64,000 nucleotides of DNA. Origin: Enorma phocaeensis (GTDB lineage: Bacteria; Actinomycetota; Coriobacteriia; Coriobacteriales; Coriobacteriaceae). The position numbers and the translations under genes are program-made. The stretch spans positions 1 to 64,000 of the forward strand of contig NZ_JACJKQ010000004.1 in NCBI RefSeq assembly GCF_016901575.1, written 5' to 3'. Shown piece by piece: positions 51,493 through 60,307 of this stretch. The notes beneath the pieces were generated by a model that was given only the letters and a program-made list of their open reading frames with translations, had not been told where the DNA came from and made no database searches. Position 1 is the first letter of the stretch, and every line of letters starts with the position of its first letter.

Positions 51493-52716
51493 CTAGCCGC
51501 GCTCCTCAAGCAGGCGGACGAGCTCGCCGACGACCTCGATGCAGTCGCCCACCACGCAGCAATCGCTCGCGCCGAATATGGGGGCATCGGGATCTTCGTT
51601 GATGGCGATGACCGCCTGGGCGCCCCCGATGCCCGCCAGGTGCTGGATGGCGCCCGACACGCCCACGCTCACCAGCAGCCTCGGCGAGACCGACACGCCG
51701 GTCTGCCCAACCTGGTGGCGATATTCAAGCCAGCCCGCCTCGACGAGGGGGCGCGTGCAGCCCAGCTCGGCGCCGAGCAGCTCGGCGAGGCGGCGCATGA
51801 GCGGCAGGTTCTTCTTCGACCCGATGCCGCGTCCCACCACGACGAGCACGTCGGCGTCGGCGATGGACGCCCCTGCCGCCGAGGACTCCCGCTCGAGCAC
51901 GCGCACCCTTCCCGCCACGTCGGGGGCGAGCCCCACCTCGCTCACCCGCGCCCGCAGTGCCTCCGCTTCCAGGGGCGACAGGGCGTCGTCCAAGGTCTCG
52001 GGCACCGGGAAGATGCCCGGGCGGACCGTCGCCATCTGCGGACGATGCCCGGGGCACACGATCGTTGCCATGAGGTTTCCGCCAAAAGCCGGACGCGTCT
52101 GCTGCAGCTGGCCGGTCGCACGGTCGATCTCGAGCACGGTGCAGTCGGCGGTCAGGCCGGTGCGAAGGCGCACCGCGACCGCAGGGGCGAGCTCACGTCC
52201 AAACGCGGTGGCGCCCATGAGCACGGTCTCGGGGCGACGCTCCTCGACAAGCCCGACCAGCCAGCGGGCATGGACCTCGGTGTCGAGCGCGGCCAGGCGG
52301 TCGTCGCGACAGCGCAGCACCTCGTCGGTGCCGGCGCGGACGAGCGCGAGCGCCGCGTCGCCGCCTGCGCCGGACCCCTCGCCGAGCACCGCCACGACGC
52401 GGCACCCGCGAGGCGCGGCGAGCTCGCGCGCACGCCCCACAAGCTCGAGCGACACGCGCTCGACCCCGCCGTCCGGACACGGCTGGGCGACCACCCAGAT
52501 GTCGCGGTAGCTCTCGAGGTCGTGCCCGCCCGAAGGCTCGTCGCGCACGATGGAGATGGCGTCTACGGGGCAGGCGTCGACGCACGCCCCGCACAGGACG
52601 CAGCCCGCGGTGGGCCGCGCCAACCGGTCGCGCACCTCTATGCCCGCGCTTCCGCATGCGCGAACGCAGCGCTTGCAGCCTATGCAGCGCTCCGCATCGA
52701 TCACAAGACCGCTCAT
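51493..52716 (-). CDS. etfA: Electron transfer flavoprotein alpha subunit with ferredoxin domain
   Basis: A 407-residue EtfA. The first 65 residues carry two [4Fe-4S] motifs, CIGCKRCVRAC and CVLCGACVDACPVDAI. The Etf core follows, and the FAD-binding C-terminus has VVVGRGIGSKKNLPLMRRLAELLGAELGCTRPLVEAGWLEYRHQVGQTGVSVSPRLLVSVGVSGAIQHLAGI. EtfA with an N-terminal ferredoxin domain is known from the electron-confurcating lactate dehydrogenase complex of acetogens. The ATG overlaps the etfB stop (ATGA), and a GGAGGGG site lies within etfB. The partner dehydrogenase gene is first in this operon. Confidence 0.92.
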   Translation of the reverse strand: MSGLVIDAERCIGCKRCVRACGSAGIEVRDRLARPTAGCVLCGACVDACPVDAISIVRDEPSGGHDLESYRDIWVVAQPCPDGGVERVSLELVGRARELAAPRGCRVVAVLGEGSGAGGDAALALVRAGTDEVLRCRDDRLAALDTEVHARWLVGLVEERRPETVLMGATAFGRELAPAVAVRLRTGLTADCTVLEIDRATGQLQQTRPAFGGNLMATIVCPGHRPQMATVRPGIFPVPETLDDALSPLEAEALRARVSEVGLAPDVAGRVRVLERESSAAGASIADADVLVVVGRGIGSKKNLPLMRRLAELLGAELGCTRPLVEAGWLEYRHQVGQTGVSVSPRLLVSVGVSGAIQHLAGIGGAQAVIAINEDPDAPIFGASDCCVVGDCIEVVGELVRLLEERG

Positions 52717-53510
52717 AGGCCCATCCCCTCCACGATCTGAAGCAGCTGTTCCGCCTGCTGGGCGGCGGCGCCTTCGATCCAGGCGCCGCCCGAGGCCCGC
52801 TCGGGCACAAAGGAGCGCACCACCTGCGTGGGCGACCCGGCAAGCCCGCAGCGCTCGGGGTCCGCCCCGGCGCCGGCGACGTCGAGCACCTCGACGGGCG
52901 CCGCAAGCGACGCGCGCACTCCGCAGATAGAGGGCATGCGCAGCTGGGCGGCGTCTTTGGCAACGGTCATGACCGCAGGTAGCGGAGCCTCCACAAGCTC
53001 CACGCCCGCATCGGTCCCCCGCCACGCGCGCAGGGACGTCCCGTCGCATGCCACGAGCCTGCGCACATCGGCGACGCAGGGCGCATCGAGGAGGCCGGCG
53101 ATCTCGGGACCGATCTGGGCCGTATCGCCGTCGACCGCCATCTTGCCGCAGATCACCAGATCGGGCTCTCCCAGGTGGCGTATGCCGCATGAGAGCGCAT
53201 ACGAGGTGGCAAGCGTGTCGGCGCCCGCAAAGGCGCGGTCCGAGAGCAGCAGCCCGTCGTCGGCGCCTCGGGCGATGCAGTCGCGCAGCAGCCGCTCGGT
53301 ATCGGGGATGCCCATGGAGAGCACCGTCACGCGCACGTCCTCGCCCGCCGCTCCGCGCTCGTCCTTGATGCGCAGCGCCAGCTCGAGCGCCGTGGAGTCA
53401 AACGGATTCACCACCGACTGCGCGCCGTCGCGCACGATGGTGTTGGTGACGGGGTCCATCTTCACTTCGGTCGTGCTCGGCACCGCCTTGACGCATACGA
53501 TGATCCGCAT
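52713..53510 (-). CDS. etfB: Electron transfer flavoprotein beta subunit
   Basis: A 265-residue EtfB. Landmarks are MRIIVCVKAVPSTTEVKMDP at the start, VVNPFDSTALELALRIKDE, VCGKMAVDGDTAQIGPEIAGLLDAPCVADV and the C-terminal PSICGVRAS. The N-DTxQ-like DGDTAQIGPE lies at the nucleotide site. In bifurcating Etfs this subunit carries the second FAD and binds NAD(H); that role is inferred here from the operon and was not tested by motif alignment. ATG at 53510 lies 4 bases after the dehydrogenase stop codon. Confidence 0.93.
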   Translation of the reverse strand: MRIIVCVKAVPSTTEVKMDPVTNTIVRDGAQSVVNPFDSTALELALRIKDERGAAGEDVRVTVLSMGIPDTERLLRDCIARGADDGLLLSDRAFAGADTLATSYALSCGIRHLGEPDLVICGKMAVDGDTAQIGPEIAGLLDAPCVADVRRLVACDGTSLRAWRGTDAGVELVEAPLPAVMTVAKDAAQLRMPSICGVRASLAAPVEVLDVAGAGADPERCGLAGSPTQVVRSFVPERASGGAWIEGAAAQQAEQLLQIVEGMGL

Positions 53511-53514
53511 GGCC

Positions 53515-55143
53515 TCACGCACCCCCTTCCAGCAGCGACTCGTCGAAGAGGTTGCCGCGCCCCAGCTGCCCGGCGGGGTCGAAGGCGAGCTTGACCCGCG
53601 CCATGTCGCGCAGACCCTGCTCGCCGTACATGGTCTTCAAGAAATCGCGCTTGAGCTTGCCCACGCCGTGCTCGGCCGAGACCGCCCCGCCCATGGCCGT
53701 GACCTCGCGCGCCCACGCGCCGAAGAGCTCCTTGCCGCGCCGGTAGTCGTCCATGTCGCGGGGAAGCACGTTGACATGCAGGTGGTTGTCTCCGATATGC
53801 CCCCACGCAGCCGACTCGAGCCCCGCCTCGGCGAGCGTCTCGCGATAGAGGCGCATGACGTCGTGCAGGCGCTCGTCGGGCACCGACATGTCGCTGCCCA
53901 GCTTGGTGATGGCGGGATCTGTCCGTCGCCGCTCGTCGATGAGCATGTTGACGCTCTCGGGAACCGCATGGCGGAAGAACTGCAGGCTCTCGCGGTCGAG
54001 CTCGGTTCGAGCGACCCAGGTCGCCGCCTCGCTGCCGCCGGCGTCGCGCAGCACCTTGCCCACGCGGTCGAGCGCGTCGAGCGCCTCCCGCTCGTCGCCG
54101 CAGTGCAGCTCCACGTAGACGCAGCAGCGGGCATCATCGGCAAGCAGGGGAAGCGCCGAGAACGCAGTGCTCCGCTCACGCTGGACGCGCAGGATGTCAA
54201 GCGAGGCGGGGTCGAAGTATTCTATGGCCGCCGCGGACGCGACACCGTCCCGAAGGCCGCAGGTCGCGTCGAGCGCCTGGCGCTCGTCCGCAAAAAAGCA
54301 GCTCACGCCCCACATGACCGGAGGCACGGGCATGAGCGCGACCTCGAGCTCGGTGATGACCCCCAGCGTGCCGTCGCTGCCGATGACAAGGTCGATGGCG
54401 TCCATGCCCTCGTGCACGTAGTAGCCCGAGGCGTTCTTGGCGCGCGGCATCGTATAGCCCGGGAGGTCGAGAGAGATGCGCCGGCCGAGCTCGGTGGCAA
54501 GCTCCAGGTGCCGACCGCATGCGACGACCTCGCCGCGACGCAGGGCGAGCATGTCGCCGTCCGCAAGCGCCAGCCTCAGCGACACGACATGCGGGCGCAT
54601 GGGCCCGTAGCGGTAGCTGCGCGCCCCTGAGGCGTTGCACGCCGCCATGCCGCCCAGGCAGGCAGAGGCCTCGGTGGGGTCGGTGGGAAACATCTGCTCG
54701 GGCGCCTCGCGCAGCTCTCCGAGAGCCTGCAAGCTTGCCGCATCCCAGCCCGAGGCGGGAATGGCCTTTGCCTTGAGATACTTGCGCAGCTCCGAGAGGA
54801 TCACGCCGGGCTGGAGGCGCAGCACAAAGGCGCCGCCGTCGTCGCGGCGCAGGCCCAGGCACCGATTCATGCGCGACAGGTTGAGCACGTGGCCGCCATG
54901 CGGGACCGCGCCGGCGGCGAGACCGGTGCGCGCGCCCTGCACTGTGACGGGCGTGTGCGACGGATGCAGCTCGCGCAGCACCGCGCGGACCTCGTCTTCG
55001 GTGGTTGGAAACGAGATGCTTTGTGCCTCGCCCTGGCTGCGGGACTCGTCGTGCCGGTAGTCATCGTATTCGTCGGTGAGGTGACGGATGAGTGTACATC
55101 CCTGCTGAACAGGCCCTTTCATGCCTGCCGCCGGTACGTCCAT
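53515..55143 (-). CDS. FAD-linked dehydrogenase, probable lactate dehydrogenase of Etf complex
   Basis: A 542-residue GlcD-type flavoenzyme. The N-terminal FAD-binding domain (PCMH type) shows PVTVQGARTGLAAGAVPHGGHVLNLSRM, GGMAACNASGARSYRYG and ASGYYVHEGMDAIDLVIGSDGTLGVITE. The C-terminal domain contains HIGDNHLHVNVLPRD and SAEHGVGKLKRDFL, with histidines of the active site. Followed immediately by etfB and a ferredoxin-domain etfA, it matches the LctBCD/LDH-Etf module, in which lactate oxidation to pyruvate with NAD is driven by reduced ferredoxin. Lactate is the best substrate guess; other 2-hydroxy acids are possible. Start at 55143 has GGGGGG upstream. Confidence 0.85.
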   Translation of the reverse strand: MDVPAAGMKGPVQQGCTLIRHLTDEYDDYRHDESRSQGEAQSISFPTTEDEVRAVLRELHPSHTPVTVQGARTGLAAGAVPHGGHVLNLSRMNRCLGLRRDDGGAFVLRLQPGVILSELRKYLKAKAIPASGWDAASLQALGELREAPEQMFPTDPTEASACLGGMAACNASGARSYRYGPMRPHVVSLRLALADGDMLALRRGEVVACGRHLELATELGRRISLDLPGYTMPRAKNASGYYVHEGMDAIDLVIGSDGTLGVITELEVALMPVPPVMWGVSCFFADERQALDATCGLRDGVASAAAIEYFDPASLDILRVQRERSTAFSALPLLADDARCCVYVELHCGDEREALDALDRVGKVLRDAGGSEAATWVARTELDRESLQFFRHAVPESVNMLIDERRRTDPAITKLGSDMSVPDERLHDVMRLYRETLAEAGLESAAWGHIGDNHLHVNVLPRDMDDYRRGKELFGAWAREVTAMGGAVSAEHGVGKLKRDFLKTMYGEQGLRDMARVKLAFDPAGQLGRGNLFDESLLEGGA

Positions 55144-55445
55144 ATGCCCCCCATTCTTTATCCCAGCAAAGTGCGTGCTGCTGATTGTATCCGCTGAGGC
55201 ACCCGGCGGCGTCCGGGTGGCCGCTCGTTGCCGGTTGGAAACAATGCGCCGGCAACAAGCGGCCGCCGCTCGGGCGCCATGGCGTGTTGGCGGGGCGGCA
55301 GGGCGTCCTCCCGTGCGGCAGGCGAGCCCAAGAACGCCGTGGCAAGGACTCCATCTCGAGAGATTGCGCATGCGGCCCGCACGTCATACCATGCATGAGG
55401 GCTCAGCCGGGCATCGCCTGGACCGCGGATACCGAGGGGGCAGTC
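55144..55445. promoter_or_regulatory. Divergent intergenic region with two strong hairpins
   Basis: Between the lactate dehydrogenase and DUF554 genes. CACCCGG/CCGGGTG (55200-55219) forms one hairpin. GGCCGCTCGTTGCCGG (55219-55234) pairs with CCGGCAACAAGCGGCC (55249-55264) with one mismatch. A minus-strand TACAAT at 55184-55189 could be the -10 of the dehydrogenase operon, which would put the hairpins just upstream of the start site as possible operator DNA. Confidence 0.45.
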
Positions 55446-56159
55446 GTGATCGGCCTAGGAACTCTCATCAACGTCGCGCTCATCGTCGTGGGCGGCATCA
55501 TCGGCATGCTGGGCGGCAGGCTCTTCACCCCCGGTCTGCAGGACACCCTCATGAAGGCAACCGGCGTGAGCGTGCTGTTCGTCGGCCTCGCCGGCGCGCT
55601 CTCCGGCATGCTCAGCGTTGAGGACGGCTCCCTCGCAAGCAGCGGCTCCATGATGATCGTGGCTTCGTTTGCCCTGGGCTCGCTCGTGGGCGAGCTGGTC
55701 GACCTCGACCGACGCTTTGAGAGCCTGGGCGAATGGCTCAAGCGCAAGACCGGCAGCGAGGGCGACAACCGCTTTGTCGACGGCTTCGTGTCCGCCTCGC
55801 TCACCGTATGCATCGGCGCGATGGCGATCGTGGGCTCCATCCAAGACGGCATCGCCGGCGACTGGTCGACGCTGGCGCTGAAAGGCGCGCTCGACTGCCT
55901 GATCGTATGCGTCATGACGGCGTCGCTGGGGCGCGGATGCATCTTCTCGGCCCTCCCCGTCGGCGTATTCCAAGGCTCCATCACCCTGCTTGCACGGCTC
56001 GTCCAGCCGCTCATGACGACGGCGGCGCTCGCCAACCTGTCGCTGGTGGGCTCCATCCTCATCTTCTGCGTCGGCGTGAACCTGATCTGGGGAAAGCTCT
56101 TCAAGCCCGCCAACATGCTGCCCGCCGTCATAGTCGCCGTGGTGCTCGCGTTTCTGTAG
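55446..56159 (+). CDS. DUF554 family membrane protein
   Basis: A 237-residue protein with about seven hydrophobic segments. It begins VIGLGTLINVALIVVGGIIGMLGG and has the family stretch ALGSLVGELVDLDRRFESLGEWLKRK followed by RFVDGFVSASLTVCIGAMAIVGSIQDGI. It is a DUF554 (YdfK-like) protein of unknown function, probably a transporter or channel of the inner membrane. The GTG at 55446 is preceded by GAGGGGG. Transcribed alone. Confidence 0.87.
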   Translation: MIGLGTLINVALIVVGGIIGMLGGRLFTPGLQDTLMKATGVSVLFVGLAGALSGMLSVEDGSLASSGSMMIVASFALGSLVGELVDLDRRFESLGEWLKRKTGSEGDNRFVDGFVSASLTVCIGAMAIVGSIQDGIAGDWSTLALKGALDCLIVCVMTASLGRGCIFSALPVGVFQGSITLLARLVQPLMTTAALANLSLVGSILIFCVGVNLIWGKLFKPANMLPAVIVAVVLAFL

Positions 56160-56256
56160 GAGGGCCTGAAGGGGCGGCAGGACGGCATCCCGAAGGCAAG
56201 GCCGCGCCTCCCGGACAGGATGCACGGCATATAAAATAGAACGCGTGTTTGGTTGA

Positions 56257-56265
56257 TGCTATACT
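56257..56265 (+). promoter_or_regulatory. Extended -10 promoter of the TerB-domain gene
   Basis: TGC-TATACT at 56257-56265 is a near-consensus extended -10 element 38 bases before the GTG start of the defence operon. No clear -35 at 17 bases. A 25-base AT-rich segment (ATATAAAATAGAA) lies just upstream. Confidence 0.55.
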
Positions 56266-56302
56266 GGTGGGATTGACCGACAAGTGCCCAGGAGGCGAGA
56301 CC

Positions 56303-58450
56303 GTGGCGCGAAACCCCGCCGACATCGAGCAGCTCATTGCGCGCATCAACGCAAGCGAGCGCCTGCGCGCCAACTCGCGCTACTCCGCGGAGGTCTATCG
56401 GGACGAGCCCATCGTGCGCACGGGCCGCCAGCTCATGAAAGAGCGCGAGGCGGCAGGGCGCCCGAAGCAGGCGAGCGCGCCTGTCAAACGCGGCGGGCAG
56501 CCGGCGGCGACGGCCGGGGCCGCATGGCAGGCGAGTGCGTCGGCCACGCGCGGCAAGGACTTCCGGGAGGCCCGGCAGGAACGCATCCCCCTCGGCGCTA
56601 TGGGCGGGAGAGTCACATCGGCCGGGCATGCAGCGGTCTCGGGCGGCACGGGCCCCGAGGTCTTGGCCCCTCAGGCACCGAGCAGGGCCTTCCAGCTTGG
56701 GCCCCAGGCACATCGCTATCAAGAGATGCGGGGCATATCGCGCTGGCAGGAATCCGGCGGCCGCGGCAGATGGCTCACCGAGGCTGAGCTCTTCGTCCGA
56801 CAGGCGCGCCTCATGGCCGACATGGAGGACGACCACCCTTATCACGGCACCTTCAAGTCGTACTTCCCCACCTACAACGCCATGAGCGACCAGCAGCTGC
56901 GCGGCTACTTCACCTGGCGCGCGGCCGTTCGGCGCGGCGACATCCAGGAGACCTCCCTTTCATTTGCCTACGTCTACCTGTATGAGCTCATCAACGGCAT
57001 CGGAGTTGCAGACCCACAGGAAGGCTTTTCGCGTCTGCACGGCTTCTGGCAGGCATACCGCACCTTCTCGCCCGAGATCGACCGCTTTGTGCGGGTGTGG
57101 CTGCGCGATTACGTGGTTTTCTATGGCCTCGACCCCAAGCTTCTCGCCGACGACAAGACCCTTGGATTCGACCGCGCGCTCATCGAGCTTCGCGAGCTCT
57201 CTTGCCTGCTCGATAGCCCTGACTCGCCAGCCGCCGCGATGCCCGTGACGCCGGGCGGCCCCGCGGCGAGCCCTGCGGGCGCGTCGCTCCGGAAAGGGGC
57301 GTCGAAAAAGACAAGGCGCGGCCCCGCCCTCCCCCTTCCCGTCGACGAGGCGCTGGAAACCCGGCTGCTTGAAAGCATCGACGCGCTCTCAACCTACCGC
57401 ATCCGCCTGTCGCGCCTGTACAAGGACCATCCCGACGACCTGCGGCATGTCGCATGCGCCGTCTATGTCCGCATGCTGGAGTACTATCGACGCAACCGAA
57501 AAAGCGGCATGCTGGAGAGCCTGTTTGGAAAGGAGGCGACCATGCCCTACACCATGTTCGCCTCCGCCGTGTTCTGCCCCGAGAGCCCGCATCCCGACGC
57601 CTTGGTCGAGCTCGACCCCATCCACAGCTATCGCTGCGAGCGAGGGCTGTGGACATGCACCCGCGTCTTCGGCACGCGCGAGAAAAACGCCCGCCTGGGA
57701 TCCATCATGCGCGCCTGCGACCGCATGCTGCGCGACGCGATGGGATACCCCTATGCGCTCAAGGCGCGGCCAGAGCCAAAATACCTCGAGCGCATCATAG
57801 ACCGCGAGGCGACCGAGTGGCTGGCATGGAAGAGCGCCCATGCTCCCCGGGTGATCGACATCGACCTGTCCAAGCTCTCGGGCATTCGCAGCGCCGCCGC
57901 AGAGACCCGCGAGGCGCTGCTCATCGACGAGGAGCGCGAGGGCGGCACACCGGCATCCGCACCGATGCCCGCCGCTGCGGCGCCGTCTAGCACCTCCGCG
58001 GACGTGCCCGGACGCGCGCTCGCCACAGACGTCGGCGGCGGCAGGGGCGCCGCGGCAGCCGGGCCCCATGATGAGCCGCCAGCGGTCGCGCCCCGGGCCG
58101 GCGACGCATCCTCACCCGAGAAGGCCCTTGCCCCCGACGCTCCTGTCGCCGATGCGCCGAAGCCCCCAGAGGCCGGCTCGCCCCTCGGCGCGCCGGCCGC
58201 GGGAGCACCGGTGCCGCCCGCCGACGGGGACACCTCCCCGCTGACGGGCGAGCAGGCGGCATACCTCGCCGCCCTGCTCGAAGGCGCGCCGGCACCCGTA
58301 CCTGCCGGCACCAGCGAGGACATGTTGGTGGACGCCATCAACGAGGCGCTGTATGACGCGCTCGGCGACACCGCGATCGAATTTGGCGCCGACGGACCGC
58401 GCATCATCGAAGACTACGAGGACGACGTGAGAGGACTGATCGCCCCATGA
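56303..58450 (+). CDS. TerB-domain protein, Shango SngA-like
   Basis: A 715-residue protein with a TerB_N-type domain around residues 140-320 (ISRWQESGGRGRWLTEAELFVRQARLMADMEDDHPYHGTFKSYFPTYNAMSDQQLRGYFTWRAAVRRGD). A helical middle follows, then a Pro/Ala-rich linker of about 130 residues. A TerB_C-type end begins LTGEQAAYLAALLEG and contains LVDAINEALYDALGDTAIEFGADGPRIIEDYEDDVRGL. Together with a BrxD-like ATPase and a large helicase this is the gene set of the Shango anti-phage system. The start is a GTG with CAGGAGG 7 bases upstream. The stop overlaps the ATPase start (ATGA). How the TerB protein acts is unknown. Confidence 0.85.
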   Translation: MARNPADIEQLIARINASERLRANSRYSAEVYRDEPIVRTGRQLMKEREAAGRPKQASAPVKRGGQPAATAGAAWQASASATRGKDFREARQERIPLGAMGGRVTSAGHAAVSGGTGPEVLAPQAPSRAFQLGPQAHRYQEMRGISRWQESGGRGRWLTEAELFVRQARLMADMEDDHPYHGTFKSYFPTYNAMSDQQLRGYFTWRAAVRRGDIQETSLSFAYVYLYELINGIGVADPQEGFSRLHGFWQAYRTFSPEIDRFVRVWLRDYVVFYGLDPKLLADDKTLGFDRALIELRELSCLLDSPDSPAAAMPVTPGGPAASPAGASLRKGASKKTRRGPALPLPVDEALETRLLESIDALSTYRIRLSRLYKDHPDDLRHVACAVYVRMLEYYRRNRKSGMLESLFGKEATMPYTMFASAVFCPESPHPDALVELDPIHSYRCERGLWTCTRVFGTREKNARLGSIMRACDRMLRDAMGYPYALKARPEPKYLERIIDREATEWLAWKSAHAPRVIDIDLSKLSGIRSAAAETREALLIDEEREGGTPASAPMPAAAAPSSTSADVPGRALATDVGGGRGAAAAGPHDEPPAVAPRAGDASSPEKALAPDAPVADAPKPPEAGSPLGAPAAGAPVPPADGDTSPLTGEQAAYLAALLEGAPAPVPAGTSEDMLVDAINEALYDALGDTAIEFGADGPRIIEDYEDDVRGLIAP

Positions 58451-59916
58451 CCGATACCGTACCCGCCGCGCCGCGCGTGCCCAAACGCGTCGCCGCCGTG
58501 ATCATCAACTCGCTCAAAGGCGGCGTGGTGCCCCGCATCGGGCTACCCTACATCACCGTGGGGCGCGAGATGGAGATTCGCGCGCTGCTCACCGACCTCG
58601 ACCTCATCGCAGACGGGGGCGCCTCGTTCCGCTTCTTGGTAGGACGTTACGGCAGCGGCAAGAGCTTTCTTCTGCAGACCATCCGCACGCACGCCATGGG
58701 AGAAGGCTTCGTGGTCGCCGACGCCGACCTCTCGCCCGAGCGGCGCCTGCAGGGCGGGCAGGGCCAGGGCCTTGCCACCTATCGCGAGCTTATTCGCAAC
58801 CTTTCGACCAAGACGCGCCCCGAAGGAGGCGCGCTCACGCTGATCCTCGACCGCTGGATCTCAAATCTGCAGGCATCGGTCGCTCAGGAGCTCGCCCAAG
58901 AAGCCGCCGGGGCCGCTCCTGCCGCCGACGATGCGGCATTTGTGGCGGCAGTCGACGCGCGCATCCGCTCCGAGGTCGCCAACCTCGAAGAGATGGTCCA
59001 CGGCTTCGACTTCGCGCGCCTGCTCACCCTGTATTTCCACTCCAGCGTCACGGGAGACGACGAGACCAAGGGCCGCGTGGTCAAGTGGCTCCGCGGCGAG
59101 TATCGCACGAAGACCGAGGCCCGCCAGGAGCTCGGCGTAACCGTGATCATCGGCGACGACGACTGGTATGACTATATCAAGCTGTTCGCCCGGTTCCTCA
59201 AGGGCGCCGGCTACCGCGGCATGCTCGTGCTCGTCGACGAGCTTGTTAACCTCTACAAGATTCCCAACGCCGTGACGCGCCAGTACAACTACGAGAAGAT
59301 CCTCACCATGTATAACGACACCCTGCAGGGCAAGGCCCACTATCTGGGCGTCATCATGGGAGGCACCCCCCAGTCGATCGAGGACCGCAGGCGCGGCGTG
59401 TTTTCGTACGAGGCGCTGCGAAGCCGCCTTACGCAGGGGAGGTTTGCACGCGACGACATGCGCGACATGCTGGCGCCCATCATCCACCTGCACCCCCTCA
59501 CCTACGAGGAGCTGCTGGTTCTTGCCGAAAAGCTGCAGCAGATCCATGCCGGCTATTTTGGCTACGCCCCCAAGCTGGGCGAAGGGGACCTGGTGCGGTT
59601 CTTGCAGATCGAATTCGGCCGCGTGGGCGCCGACACCCACCTCACCCCGCGTGAGGTGATTCGCGACTTTATCGAGCTTCTCGACATCGTCTACCAGCAC
59701 CCAGAGATGTCTCCCGACAAGCTGCTCGGAGAGGTCGGCGGAGGCTTCGGCAGCATGCAGGCGGGCGCCGGGTCGCCGACGCCGTGGGGAGGGCCCGCGG
59801 CCGGGGCACCTGCCGACGCGCAGGGCGGCGCCCCCGCCACCGATGCGGCAACGCCTCTCGCAACCCCCGCGACACCGCTGCGCGACCCCGCCGCCTTCGC
59901 CGAGTTCGAACTATAG
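58447..59916 (+). CDS. BrxD-like ATPase, Shango SngB-like
   Basis: A 489-residue P-loop ATPase of the DUF2791/BrxD group. The N-terminus VAAVIINSLKGGVVPRIGLPYITVGREMEI is typical. Walker A is LVGRYGSGKSFLLQTIRTHA near residue 65 and Walker B is MLVLVDELVNLYKI near 260, followed by GVIMGGTPQSIEDRRRGVFSYEALRSRL. BrxD-type ATPases occur in BREX and in Shango; no BREX methylase, PglZ or BrxC is present, and the TerB neighbour favours Shango. The last 60 residues are a Gly/Ala/Pro-rich tail. Translationally coupled to the TerB gene by an ATGA overlap. Confidence 0.88.
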   Translation: MTDTVPAAPRVPKRVAAVIINSLKGGVVPRIGLPYITVGREMEIRALLTDLDLIADGGASFRFLVGRYGSGKSFLLQTIRTHAMGEGFVVADADLSPERRLQGGQGQGLATYRELIRNLSTKTRPEGGALTLILDRWISNLQASVAQELAQEAAGAAPAADDAAFVAAVDARIRSEVANLEEMVHGFDFARLLTLYFHSSVTGDDETKGRVVKWLRGEYRTKTEARQELGVTVIIGDDDWYDYIKLFARFLKGAGYRGMLVLVDELVNLYKIPNAVTRQYNYEKILTMYNDTLQGKAHYLGVIMGGTPQSIEDRRRGVFSYEALRSRLTQGRFARDDMRDMLAPIIHLHPLTYEELLVLAEKLQQIHAGYFGYAPKLGEGDLVRFLQIEFGRVGADTHLTPREVIRDFIELLDIVYQHPEMSPDKLLGEVGGGFGSMQAGAGSPTPWGGPAAGAPADAQGGAPATDAATPLATPATPLRDPAAFAEFEL

Positions 59917-59964
59917 CCCTCGGCCCGCGCATCCTGTGGCCACCTGATGGTACCGCGATTCTGT

Positions 59965-59993
59965 ACATAGTTAACGACATAGTTGGCTACAAT
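59965..59993 (+). promoter_or_regulatory. Promoter/operator of the inserted toxin-antitoxin module
   Basis: ACATAGTT occurs twice as a direct repeat, at 59965-59972 and 59977-59984, exactly 12 bases apart. TACAAT at 59988-59993 is a plausible -10 close to the antitoxin start at 60017. The module thus has its own AT-rich promoter inside the defence operon. Confidence 0.5.
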
Positions 59994-60016
59994 ATTGCCG
60001 AGCTAGAGGAGGCCCT

Positions 60017-60307
60017 ATGGATGCCATCTATTCAGCGACCGCGCTTCGCGACCATCCGCGCGAGGTGAAGCAAGCTGCCCGGGAACGCATCGTCCGCATC
60101 ACGGAAAACGGTCAAGGGGCGTATGTGTTCTGCTCTGAGGACGTGTTCCAGCATGCTATTGATGCTGCAGTTGACGAAGCTCTGTACGCAGAGCGTGCCA
60201 AAGAGGCGATCGCACAAGGCAGGGTCGCATACCAGCAAGGTGATTACGTCATTGGGCTCGATGCGGGACGTGCAGCCGTTGCGGCCATGAGAGCCCAGCA
60301 TGACTAG
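60017..60307 (+). CDS. Antitoxin (Phd/YefM-like), homologue of the one at 35 kb
   Basis: A 96-residue protein starting MDAIYSATALRDHPREVKQAARERIVRITENGQGAYVFCSEDVFQ. It aligns without gaps over its length with the antitoxin at 35099-35389; shared features are AIYS-AL, ITENG-A-VFCSE-VF and the A-x-x-E-A-x-YAER segment. It should bind DNA through the N-terminus and the toxin through the C-terminus. AGAGGAGG lies 4 bases before ATG. It overlaps the toxin start by 8 bases. Confidence 0.83.
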   Translation: MDAIYSATALRDHPREVKQAARERIVRITENGQGAYVFCSEDVFQHAIDAAVDEALYAERAKEAIAQGRVAYQQGDYVIGLDAGRAAVAAMRAQHD

